DNA of 64,000 bases from assembly GCF_029201565.1 (NCBI RefSeq), contig NZ_CP104002.1, positions 2,497,001 to 2,561,000 of the forward strand, in the 5' to 3' direction. The notes below the pieces were generated by a model. The model was not told the origin of the DNA. It did not search any database and saw only the letters and a program-made list of their open reading frames with translations. The DNA is from Devosia sp. SD17-2 (GTDB lineage: Bacteria > Pseudomonadota > Alphaproteobacteria > Rhizobiales > Devosiaceae). The position numbers and the translations under genes were made by a program. Shown one piece after another: positions 1 to 9,259 of the stretch; positions within the stretch are counted from its first letter, which is position 1, and each line of letters starts with the position of its first letter.

Positions 1-266
1 CCCATTTTCGACTGCTCGAAATCCATCACCGTGCCGAGGAGATACATGGTGGCCTTGGGATCGACCCAGACATTGACGCCCTTGTCCTCGACATGGTCAT
101 CGCCGGCGATCGGCTGCTCGACATAATCCATGGTGTAGGAGACGCCAGCGCAGCCGGCATTCTTGATGCCGACGCGCAGGCCCACGACGGGCGTGTCCGA
201 ATCCTCGATGATCTCGGTGATGCGCTCGGCAGCGGCATCGGTCAGCGACATGATCTTGAAGGGCAT
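1..266 (-). CDS. sufA: SufA/IscA-type iron-sulfur carrier (HesB family), cut by window edge
   Basis: The reading frame starts at the ATG at 266 (MPFKIMSLTDAAAERI) and runs off the left edge, so only about 88 N-terminal residues are visible. The segment GLRVGIKNAGCAGVSYTM carries the first conserved cysteine of A-type carriers (family length about 110); the C-terminal CGC motif lies outside the window. A-type proteins carry Fe-S clusters from the SufBCD scaffold to apo-enzymes in the cytoplasm. It is the last visible gene of the leftward suf operon, 55 bp after the sufT-like gene. sufA is preferred over iscA or erpA because of this context. Confidence 0.9.
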   Translation of the reverse strand, partial: MPFKIMSLTDAAAERITEIIEDSDTPVVGLRVGIKNAGCAGVSYTMDYVEQPIAGDDHVEDKGVNVWVDPKATMYLLGTVMDFEQSKM

Positions 267-321
267 GGACAGGTCCACCTTTTATCGGCGTTTCACGATA
301 TATAGGACGAAACGCGCGGGA

Positions 322-708
322 TTACCACCAGTTCAGCGCGACCTGGGCTTCTTCGCTCATGCGGGTCGCGTCCCACGGGGGATCGAAGACCATGTTGACG
401 GTGACGTCCTGGATGCCTTCTACGCTGCGGGCGGCGTTTTCCACCCAGCCGGGCATTTCGCCGGCAACCGGACAGCCGGGAGCGGTCAGGGTCATGTCGA
501 TGGTGAGGTTGCGGTCGTCATCGAGGTCGACCTTGTAGATCAGGCCCAACTCATAGATATCGACCGGGATTTCCGGGTCATAGACGGTCTTGAGCGCACC
601 GATCAGCTCGGTGGTGATGCGCTCGACCTCACCTTCCGGAAGCGTGGCCGGCATGGTGGGCGTGATGCGAACGTCTTCCGGCGAAGCAGTTGTGTTTTCG
701 TCTGTCAT
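322..708 (-). CDS. sufT: SufT/MIP18-like (DUF59) Fe-S assembly protein
   Basis: This 128-residue protein has the DUF59/MIP18 signature: VYDPEIPVDIYELGLIY near residue 43, then LTAPGCPVAGEMPGWV with the conserved cysteine, and VFDPPWDATRMSEEA near the C-terminus. Such proteins (SufT, PaaD, CIA2-like) help mature or deliver Fe-S clusters. The N-terminal 20 residues are acidic and poorly conserved. It begins 12 bp after sufS and lies before sufA, the usual place of a sufT-like gene in alphaproteobacterial suf operons. The symbol is given by context. Confidence 0.85.
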   Translation of the reverse strand: MTDENTTASPEDVRITPTMPATLPEGEVERITTELIGALKTVYDPEIPVDIYELGLIYKVDLDDDRNLTIDMTLTAPGCPVAGEMPGWVENAARSVEGIQDVTVNMVFDPPWDATRMSEEAQVALNWW

Positions 709-720
709 TTCCGTCTCGCC

Positions 721-1941
721 TTATGCGAAAAATTTCTGGGCGCGCTCGAGGCCATCGACCAGCGCATCCACATCGTCCTTGCCATTATATAGGGCGAGGG
801 AGGCCCGGCAGGTAGAGGTGACGCCAAATCGCTTGAGCAGGGGCTGGGCGCAATGGGTGCCGGCGCGAACGGCGATGCCGTAGCGGTCGAGGATGGTGGC
901 GACGTCGTGGGCGTGAGCCCCGGCGACCTCGAAGGAGAAGATGCCACCCTTGCCCGGCGCGGTGCCGATCATGCGCAGGGAGTTGATCCGGCTCAGCTTT
1001 TCGCGGGCGTATTCTGCAGTCTCGGCCTCGTGGGCTTCGATGGCGTCGCGGCCGAGGGTTTCCATGTAGTCGAGCGCGGCGCCGAGGCCGATCGCCTGCA
1101 CGATGGGCGGCGTGCCGGCCTCGAAACGATGGGGCGGCTCATTATAGGTGACGCCCTCGAGGGTGACCGTCTCGATCATCTCGCCGCCGCCCTGATAGGG
1201 CTGCATTTCGGCAAGGAGATCGTATTTGCCGTAGAGCACGCCGATGCCGGTGGGGCCGTAAAGCTTGTGGCCGGTCATGATGTAGAAATCGGCGTCGAGG
1301 TCGCGAACATCCACCTTGGTGTGGACAGCGCCCTGCGATCCGTCGATCAGGACGGGAATTCCCTTTGCATGAGCAATCGCGATCAAGTCCTTGATCGGAT
1401 TGATGGTTCCCAGCACGTTCGACATGTGGGTGATGGCGACGATGCGGGTCCTGTCGGTCAGCGCCTGCTCGAAGGCGGCGAGATCGAGGCTGCCATCATC
1501 CTTGACGTCGACCCACTTGATCACCGCGCCCTTGCGCTCGCGATGGAAGTGCCAGGGCACGATATTGGAGTGGTGCTCCATGATCGTGGTGACGATCTCG
1601 TCGCCCTCGCTGATGCGCGGACCGGCAAAGGACTGGGCGACGAGGTTGATCGCCTCGGTGGCCGAGCGGGTGAAGATGATCTCTTGGACGCGACCGGCAT
1701 TGAGGAAGCGCCGGACGCTTTCGCGGCCGCCCTCATAGGCCTCGGTGGCGCGGTTGGCGAGCGTGTGCAAGCCACGGTGAACATTGGCGTATTCGTGCCG
1801 GAAGGCATAATCCATCCGGTCGAGGACCTGGACCGGCTTCTGTGCCGAGGCGCCGCTGTCGAGATAGACCAGGCGGTGGCCATGGATCTGCTCGGACAGG
1901 ATCGGGAAGTCGGCGCGGACTTTATTGAGGTCGAAGGTCAT
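721..1941 (-). CDS. sufS: Cysteine desulfurase SufS
   Basis: A PLP-dependent group II cysteine desulfurase of 406 residues. It mobilises sulfur from cysteine as a persulfide for cluster assembly on SufBCD. The PLP-lysine motif DFYIMTGHKLYGPTG lies near residue 225 and the catalytic cysteine is in RAGTHCAQPLL near residue 365; RASLALYN closes the domain. Length and motifs are normal for SufS. The gene follows sufD after about 130 bp and is close to sufT. This operon also contains a second, IscS/NifS-type desulfurase at its head. Confidence 0.95.
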   Translation of the reverse strand: MTFDLNKVRADFPILSEQIHGHRLVYLDSGASAQKPVQVLDRMDYAFRHEYANVHRGLHTLANRATEAYEGGRESVRRFLNAGRVQEIIFTRSATEAINLVAQSFAGPRISEGDEIVTTIMEHHSNIVPWHFHRERKGAVIKWVDVKDDGSLDLAAFEQALTDRTRIVAITHMSNVLGTINPIKDLIAIAHAKGIPVLIDGSQGAVHTKVDVRDLDADFYIMTGHKLYGPTGIGVLYGKYDLLAEMQPYQGGGEMIETVTLEGVTYNEPPHRFEAGTPPIVQAIGLGAALDYMETLGRDAIEAHEAETAEYAREKLSRINSLRMIGTAPGKGGIFSFEVAGAHAHDVATILDRYGIAVRAGTHCAQPLLKRFGVTSTCRASLALYNGKDDVDALVDGLERAQKFFA

Positions 1942-1959
1942 CTACGTCTGGTCCTCGTG

Positions 1960-2065
1960 GAGGAGCCCCCCACCCTTGATCCCTCCCCACGAGGGGGAGG
2001 GAGACGATGTGGCACTTTTAGCGCCACACTGGACATTTCTCGCTTCACAATTCTCCCGAGGGGAG
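1960..2065. repeat. Palindromic intergenic elements between sufS and sufD
   Basis: The spacer holds two G/C-rich inverted motifs, CCCTCCCCACGAGGGGGAGGG at about 1980-2000 and CTCCCGAGGGGAGAG at about 2052-2067. A related motif, CTCTCCCCCGAAGGGAGAGG, lies between sufB and sufC at about 4127-4146. Such short palindromes recur between genes in many Hyphomicrobiales genomes. They may act as mRNA processing or stabilising hairpins inside the operon; no function is shown here. Confidence 0.5.
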
Positions 2066-2074
2066 AGTTTCAGC

Positions 2075-3286
2075 TCAGTTGCCGGCCAGCAGCCAGCCGT
2101 CGACGACGCCGTTAAGGGCTTCGCCCAAGCCTTCATCTTCAACAGGATCAAGCACTTCGGCGATGAAGCCGCGGACCAGCATGGTCTCGGCCTCGGCCTT
2201 CGGGATACCGCGGCTGACGAGGTAGAAGAGGCTATCTTCATCGATCTTGCCGCAGGTCGAGCCATGGCCGCAGACGACGTCGTCGGCGTAGATTTCCAGC
2301 TCCGGCTTGGAGAGGATCTGCGCTTCGTCGGAGAGCATCAGGCCCTGATGCATGAACTTCGCATCGGTCTTCTGGGCATCGCGGGCGACGACAAGCTTGC
2401 CCTGGACGACGGCGGTGCCACGGCCACGGGTGATGGACTTGAACAGCGGCTGCGACGTGGTGTGCGCCACGGCGTGCAGCGTTTCCATCGTGATATCAGC
2501 GTGTTGTTCGCCAGTGACGAGGTTGAGACCGGTGACGTCGGCGTGAGCCCCTGCCCCGTTCATGATCGGATAGATGTTGGTCCGGCTGAGCTTGGAGCCA
2601 ACGTGGATGATCAGGGTCCGCAACTGGGCGCCGTCAGCGAGACGATACTCGTTGGTGGCAAAGTGCGTGGTTTCAGAAGCACTTAGGTTGACGGTTATGT
2701 GCGTCACCCTAGCGTTCTTGCCGAGGGCCACATAGGTTCCGTGGTTGCCGACATGGGCGGCGTCGGAGCCCGAAAAGGTCTCGAGGATGACAGCCGAAGC
2801 CTCATCGGCGACGAAAATCTTCAGCGCGTCAGAGACATGAGCGGCCACGCCCTCGATGCGCCGATCGATCTGGATGACCGGATCGACACTGCCCTCAAGT
2901 GTTAGCGTCAGGGCTTCTTTTGCTAGCGCATTGCTAACGTTGACGATGACATCGTCGCGGTTGGTGAGAACACCGCCATGGGTCTTGCCGACGATGACGC
3001 CGGCCGGAGCCGTCGCTGCCGTCTGAACGACGCCATTGGCGATCATCAGCTGATAAGCACCGGCGACGCGCAGCGCCGGAGCGCTGGCCTCATTGGCGGG
3101 ATTTGCCAGGCGCGGCATGGCCCGCAGCAGGGTTTTCAGGTCGGTATAGTGATAGTTCTCGACGCGGCGGGTCGGCAGACCGGCAACGGTGATCCGCTCG
3201 GCGACCTGATCGGCACCGAGGGACTTCAGCTGTTCGATCAGGGTGTTTTCAACCGGACCGAGGCGGACGGGGAAACGGGCGCTCAT
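2075..3286 (-). CDS. sufD: SufBCD scaffold subunit SufD
   Basis: A SufB/SufD-family protein of 403 residues from the ATG at 3286 (MSARFPVRLGP); a TTG two codons upstream is a less likely start. The C-terminal beta-helix region has the typical FKSITRGRGTAVVQGKLVV, AQKTDAKFMHQGLML and DDVVCGHGSTCGKIDEDSLFYLVSRG stretches (residues about 280-370). SufD forms the heterodimer with SufB on which clusters are built, with SufC as ATPase. It starts 2 bp after the sufC stop codon, so the two are translationally linked. Confidence 0.94.
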   Translation of the reverse strand: MSARFPVRLGPVENTLIEQLKSLGADQVAERITVAGLPTRRVENYHYTDLKTLLRAMPRLANPANEASAPALRVAGAYQLMIANGVVQTAATAPAGVIVGKTHGGVLTNRDDVIVNVSNALAKEALTLTLEGSVDPVIQIDRRIEGVAAHVSDALKIFVADEASAVILETFSGSDAAHVGNHGTYVALGKNARVTHITVNLSASETTHFATNEYRLADGAQLRTLIIHVGSKLSRTNIYPIMNGAGAHADVTGLNLVTGEQHADITMETLHAVAHTTSQPLFKSITRGRGTAVVQGKLVVARDAQKTDAKFMHQGLMLSDEAQILSKPELEIYADDVVCGHGSTCGKIDEDSLFYLVSRGIPKAEAETMLVRGFIAEVLDPVEDEGLGEALNGVVDGWLLAGN

Positions 3287-3288
3287 GC

Positions 3289-4050
3289 TCAAGCCGCCTG
3301 ACCGTCGAAGTCAGCGTAACCCTTGGCTTCGAGCTGGAGGGCCAGATCCTTGTCGCCGCTCTCGACGATACGGCCGTCCGAGAACACATGCACCACATCC
3401 GGGACGATATGGTTCAGCAGGCGCTGGTAGTGGGTGATGACGAGCATGGAACGCTGACCGTCGCGCAGGGAGTTCACGCCCTGGGAAACGACCTGCAGCG
3501 CATCGATGTCGAGACCGCTGTCGGTTTCGTCGAGCACGGCGAGGGAGGGCTTGAGCAGTGCCATCTGCATGATCTCGGCGCGCTTCTTCTCGCCGCCGGA
3601 GAAACCGACGTTGAGCGGACGCTTGAGCATGGCACTGTCAACGTTGAGCGCCGCGCCGGCTTCCTTGACCAGACGCATGAACTCAGGGGTGGTCAGCTCG
3701 GCTTCGTCGCGGGCCTTGCGCTGGGCATTCATGGCCGCCTTGAGGAAGGTCATGGTGGCTACGCCCGGGATCTCGATCGGGTACTGGAAGGCGAGGAAGA
3801 GGCCCGCGGCAGCGCGCTCGGCCGGTTCCATCTCGAGGATGTTCTCGCCGTTGAGCAGGATTTCGCCCTCGGTGACCTCATAGTCTTCCTTGCCGGCAAG
3901 GACATAGCTCAGCGTCGACTTGCCCGAACCGTTGCGGCCCATGATGGCGTGGACCTGGCCGGGCGGGATGATGAGGTTCACACCCTTGAGGATTTCACGC
4001 TCTTCGATGCGGGCGTGCAGGTTGCGAATTTCAAGAACGGGAGTGGTCAT
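3289..4050 (-). CDS. sufC: Fe-S assembly ABC ATPase SufC
   Basis: A 253-residue ABC ATPase from the ATG at 4050 (MTTPVLEIRNLHARIEE), preceded by a CCGGAG ribosome site; the frame is open further upstream but that part is not conserved. Walker A is GRNGSGKST, the signature NVGFSGGEKKRAEI, and Walker B LAVLDETDSGLDIDAL. SufC powers conformational change of the SufBD scaffold during cluster assembly. It is soluble and not a transporter, although it belongs to the ABC superfamily. Confidence 0.95.
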   Translation of the reverse strand: MTTPVLEIRNLHARIEEREILKGVNLIIPPGQVHAIMGRNGSGKSTLSYVLAGKEDYEVTEGEILLNGENILEMEPAERAAAGLFLAFQYPIEIPGVATMTFLKAAMNAQRKARDEAELTTPEFMRLVKEAGAALNVDSAMLKRPLNVGFSGGEKKRAEIMQMALLKPSLAVLDETDSGLDIDALQVVSQGVNSLRDGQRSMLVITHYQRLLNHIVPDVVHVFSDGRIVESGDKDLALQLEAKGYADFDGQAA

Positions 4051-4171
4051 TTCTAACTCCGGATTTGGCTGCCGTCTCGGCGCCAGTGTCTTTAACAAAG
4101 GCCCCTCGCCGCCCCTTCGGGGCAACCTCTCCCCCGAAGGGAGAGGTGGGAGTGAGCCGCGATTTTTGTGG

Positions 4172-5701
<1,530 letters not shown>

Positions 5702-5767
5702 CAGGCTTCTCCTTCTTGCCCCTCGGCGGGTCAAGGCCGCCGTGGACGATACATGTATGGGCGACCG

Positions 5768-6907
5768 TCAGGCCGCCTGGCCGGACCGCTTTTGGCGGGC
5801 CAGAATGGTTTCAAGTGCGGAAAGGAACGCTGTCGCATCCTCTTCCGTGGAATTCCAGCCGAAGCTGACACGCAGAGCACATTCGGCGAGCTCCGGCGCA
5901 ACGCCCATAGCAAGCAGAACGTGGCTGACGCTCACCTTGCCGGACGAACAGGCAGAGCCGGACGAGACCGACAGACCCTGCAGATCGAGCGCCATCATGG
6001 CCGTGGCACTCTTGAGGCCCGGGATGGCAAAGTTGACCACGCTGCCGACCCGTTCGGCTTCCGCGCCAAAGATGACAACGTCGGGCGCGAGAGTTTTAAG
6101 ACCGGCTTCGAGTGTGTCGACGAGACCCTGAAGACGGGTCCAGTCGTCATTGCCCGCAGCCTCTGCTGCGGCGCCGAAGGCTGCAATCAGCGCAAAGGCC
6201 TCGGTGCCGCCACGGCGACCCTGTTCCTGACCGCCACCAGGGATGAGACGCACAGTGTCGGCATGGCCCTTAACAAGCAGCGCACCAATGCCCGAAGGCG
6301 CACCGATTTTGTGGCCACTAATGGCCATCATATCGGGTGCCGAGGCCGCAAAATCCAGAGGCAGCTTGCCAAAGGCCTGGACGGCATCGACCAGAAGCGT
6401 GTGGCGCGTGGGTCCGACCATGGCGCTGATACGGCCGATCGGCTGAACAACACCGGTCTCGTTATTGACCCAGTGCACACAGACGAGAAGATTTCCCTCG
6501 GCTTCCGCCAATATCTTCGCCAATTGATCGAGATCAATGCGGCCGTCTGGCAAAAGACCGATGGAGATGACAGGCAAGCCCGTCGCGTTGGCCGCTTGGG
6601 GGGCGGCGATATGATCGCCAGCGCTGACAGCGATGGTGCTTGCCGCAAACATCTTTGCCCCGCCGACAATGGCCTGGGTGATGGCCTCGGTCGCCGAGCC
6701 GGTGAATACCACCTGGCGCGGTTCGGCGCCGGCGAGCCCTGCCACCTGACGACGGCCGGTCTCGATGGTGTCACGCAGGGCGCGGCCGTGGGCATGGACA
6801 GATGACGGATTGCCCGTGAGATCAAGCGCGGCAAGCAGCGCCGTGCGCGCTTCTGGACGAAGCGGCGAGGCTGCATTGTGATCGAGATAGACGTTCTGTC
6901 TCGCCAT
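5768..6907 (-). CDS. IscS/NifS-type cysteine desulfurase heading the suf operon
   Basis: A group I cysteine desulfurase of 379 residues from the ATG at 6907 (MARQNVYLDHNAASPLRPEA); the frame stays open for 25 more upstream codons. It has the PLP-lysine motif MMAISGHKIGAPSGIGALL near 200 and the active-site loop SSGSACSSGKV near 320, longer than in SufS. It provides sulfur for Fe-S or thio-modification chemistry. Placing such a gene immediately upstream of sufB is common in alphaproteobacteria. Transcription probably starts in the 6908-7190 spacer, which carries an iron-responsive palindrome. Confidence 0.9.
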   Translation of the reverse strand: MARQNVYLDHNAASPLRPEARTALLAALDLTGNPSSVHAHGRALRDTIETGRRQVAGLAGAEPRQVVFTGSATEAITQAIVGGAKMFAASTIAVSAGDHIAAPQAANATGLPVISIGLLPDGRIDLDQLAKILAEAEGNLLVCVHWVNNETGVVQPIGRISAMVGPTRHTLLVDAVQAFGKLPLDFAASAPDMMAISGHKIGAPSGIGALLVKGHADTVRLIPGGGQEQGRRGGTEAFALIAAFGAAAEAAGNDDWTRLQGLVDTLEAGLKTLAPDVVIFGAEAERVGSVVNFAIPGLKSATAMMALDLQGLSVSSGSACSSGKVSVSHVLLAMGVAPELAECALRVSFGWNSTEEDATAFLSALETILARQKRSGQAA

Positions 6908-7053
6908 TGCGCTTAACCGGACCCCATTGCCCAACATACCTGCCATGCTCCCAATGGGACGCTCCCGCGCACCTGGGACCAAACAATCCTTGAATTATGC
7001 CGCCCAATTTCATTACAAGGGGCGCTCACATGGCCGTTGCACGGCCAAAACCG

Positions 7054-7074
7054 AGTTTCGAACAATTCTAAACT
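7054..7074. promoter_or_regulatory. Irr-type iron control element upstream of the suf operon
   Basis: The sequence TTTCGAACAATTCTAAA lies at the centre of a 21-bp inverted repeat with flanking AG and CT. It fits the TTTAGAA-N3-TTCTAAA pattern described for Irr binding in Rhizobiales, with one mismatch. It sits 147 bp upstream of the iscS-like start and 117 bp before the divergent hydrolase gene. Iron control of suf by Irr, RirA or IscR is established in relatives; binding here is inferred. Confidence 0.6.
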
Positions 7075-7190
7075 GGTTTTCCGACCCATGTTTTAGGGAG
7101 AGGCCCGCGCTTAGTCAAGCGGCGCGCTGCCCTTAAACTGACTGGAAAACTCCGTTTAATACACAGCCAAAAAGGCCGGAAAACAAACCC

Positions 7191-7853
7191 ATGCCTGAAG
7201 TCATCTTCAATGGCCCCGAAGGCCGCCTCGAGGGCCGCTACCAGCCGGGCAAGGAGCCGAACGCACCGATCGCCATCGTTCTTCATCCGCATCCGCAGTT
7301 CGGCGGGACGATGAATAACCAGATCGTCTATAACCTCTTCTATATGTTCGCAGAACGCGGCTTTTCCGTGTTGCGCTTCAACTCGCGCGGCGTCGGCCGC
7401 AGCCAGGGTGCATTCGATCACGGCATCGGCGAACTCAGCGATGCGGCGGCCGCGCTCGACTGGCTGCAGATCATCAACCGCGAGTCGCGCGGGTGCTGGA
7501 TCGCCGGTTTTTCCTTCGGCGCCTGGATCGGCATGCAGCTTTTGATGCGCCGTCCGGAAGTGGAGGGGTTCATCTCGGTGTCCCCGCCGGAGAATCTCTA
7601 CGACTTCTCGTTCCTCGCCCCCTGCCCGTCCTCGGGCCTGATCATTCACGGCGATAAGGACCGCGTGGCACCGCCGACGTCCGTCCAGAAGCTCGTGGAC
7701 AAGCTCAAGACGCAGAAGGGCATCACCATCGAGCAGCAGATCGTGGAAGGCGCCAACCACTTCTACGAAGGCAAGGTGGACGAACTGACCACGGCCTGTG
7801 CCGAATATCTCGACCGTCGCCGTCAGGAGATCGCGGACGGCGGCGGGCGCTAA
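7191..7853 (+). CDS. Alpha/beta hydrolase (COG2945-like)
   Basis: A 220-residue soluble alpha/beta hydrolase. The oxyanion-side HPHPQFGGTMNN is near residue 33, the nucleophile elbow GFSFGAWIG near 107, the acid is in GLIIHGDKDRVAPP near 157, and the catalytic histidine is in VEGANHFYEGK near 186. The family acts on small esters or thioesters, but the substrate is unknown. It has its own promoter region divergent from the suf operon and is followed by tyrS after about 110 bp. Confidence 0.85.
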   Translation: MPEVIFNGPEGRLEGRYQPGKEPNAPIAIVLHPHPQFGGTMNNQIVYNLFYMFAERGFSVLRFNSRGVGRSQGAFDHGIGELSDAAAALDWLQIINRESRGCWIAGFSFGAWIGMQLLMRRPEVEGFISVSPPENLYDFSFLAPCPSSGLIIHGDKDRVAPPTSVQKLVDKLKTQKGITIEQQIVEGANHFYEGKVDELTTACAEYLDRRRQEIADGGGR

Positions 7854-7964
7854 ATCTGAGCGCAAAGGAGGCGATCGCCTCACCACGGCGTGCCTTACCC
7901 GGGCACGCCGCTTACTATTCCCGGACGCCGGTGGCAGAGACCCCGGCGGCACTTGGATCGCAAA

Positions 7965-9203
7965 ATGAGCAAGTTCAAATCCGATTTCCTGCGCACCCTT
8001 GATGAGCGCGGCTTTATCCACCAGATGTCCGACCCTGATGGGCTCGACAATCTCTTCGCCACCGAACAGGTGACCGCCTATATCGGCTTTGATCCGACGG
8101 CGTCGTCCCTGCATGTGGGGAGCCTGATCCAGATCATGATGCTGCACTGGCTGGAGAAGACCGGCCATCGCGCCGTGGCCCTGATGGGCGGCGGCACCGG
8201 CATGGTGGGCGATCCGTCCTTCAAGGACGAGGCGCGCAAGCTGATGGGCACGGACATGATCCAGTCCAACATCAACGGTATCAAGCAGGTGTTCTCGAGC
8301 TATCTCGATTTCGCCGGCGAGAAGTCGCTGATGGTGAACAATGCCGAGTGGCTGCTGCCGCTCAACTACCTCGAATTCCTGCGTGACGTTGGCCAGCACT
8401 TTTCGGTCAACCGCATGCTGAGCTTTGACTCGGTCAAGCAGCGGCTCGATCGCGAGCAGTCGCTCAGCTTCCTCGAATTCAACTACATGATCCTGCAGGC
8501 CTACGACTTCGTGGAGCTCAACCAGCGCTACAATGTGCGCCTGCAGATGGGCGGTTCGGACCAGTGGGGCAATATCATCAATGGTATCGACCTCGGGCAC
8601 CGCATGGGCACGCCGCAGCTTTATGCGCTGACCTCGCCGCTGTTGACGACCGCGTCGGGCCAGAAGATGGGCAAGTCGATGAACGGCGCCATCTGGCTCA
8701 ACCCGGACATGCTGTCGGCCTATGATTTCTGGCAGTACTGGCGCAATACCGAGGACGCCGACGTGGAGCGCTTCCTCAAGCTCTACACGACGCTGCCGCT
8801 CGACGAGATCGCACGCATCGTGGCCGGCGATATCAACGAAGCCAAGAAACGCCTCGCGACCGAAGTCACCGCCATGCTGCGCGGCCAGGCTGCGGCCGAT
8901 GAAGCCGCCGAAACGGCTCGCGCCACCTTCGAGACCGGCAAGCTCGATCTGTCGCTGCCGACGGCAGAGGTGACACATGCCGAGCTGAGCTCCGGCATCG
9001 GCATTCTCAGTGCACTGGTGAAGGCTGGTCTCGCGACCTCCAACGGCGAAGCCCGCCGGCATGTCTCTTCGGGTGCGGTGAAGGTCAACGACGCCAGCAT
9101 CGATGATGAGAAGCTGGTGATCGGCGACAACGCCCTGCTCGACGAAGGCGTGATCAAGCTCTCGGTCGGCAAGAAGCGTCACGCGCTGATCAAACCGGTG
9201 TAA
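7965..9203 (+). CDS. tyrS: Tyrosyl-tRNA synthetase
   Basis: A class I tyrosyl-tRNA synthetase of 412 residues, with the start chosen at [17 protein letters not shown]. The HIGH-like motif is [13 protein letters not shown], tyrosine-specific residues lie in [10 protein letters not shown] and [10 protein letters not shown], and the KMSKS loop reads [10 protein letters not shown]. An S4 RNA-binding domain closes the protein ([14 protein letters not shown]). It charges tRNA-Tyr in the cytoplasm. A strong terminator follows 22 bp after the stop codon. Confidence 0.97.
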   Translation: MSKFKSDFLRTLDERGFIHQMSDPDGLDNLFATEQVTAYIGFDPTASSLHVGSLIQIMMLHWLEKTGHRAVALMGGGTGMVGDPSFKDEARKLMGTDMIQSNINGIKQVFSSYLDFAGEKSLMVNNAEWLLPLNYLEFLRDVGQHFSVNRMLSFDSVKQRLDREQSLSFLEFNYMILQAYDFVELNQRYNVRLQMGGSDQWGNIINGIDLGHRMGTPQLYALTSPLLTTASGQKMGKSMNGAIWLNPDMLSAYDFWQYWRNTEDADVERFLKLYTTLPLDEIARIVAGDINEAKKRLATEVTAMLRGQAAADEAAETARATFETGKLDLSLPTAEVTHAELSSGIGILSALVKAGLATSNGEARRHVSSGAVKVNDASIDDEKLVIGDNALLDEGVIKLSVGKKRHALIKPV

Positions 9204-9225
9204 GAGCTCTCACATTTTGAATCTG

Positions 9226-9259
9226 AAAAGGCGCCCAAGTGATTGTGGCGCCTTTTTTT
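9226..9259 (+). terminator. Rho-independent terminator of tyrS, probably bidirectional
   Basis: AAAAGGCGCC at 9226 pairs with GGCGCCTTTT at 9247 around an 11-nt loop, followed by a run of seven T. The A-run on the left side makes it usable from the minus strand too, so it may also terminate the convergent AsmA-like gene that ends at 9258. Confidence 0.85.

Noticed and set aside
7068-9182. A 704-codon minus-strand open frame opposite the hydrolase and tyrS genes
   Set aside because: It is antisense to two clear housekeeping genes, is rich in Arg, His and Asp as expected of a GC-rich shadow, and has no recognisable motif.
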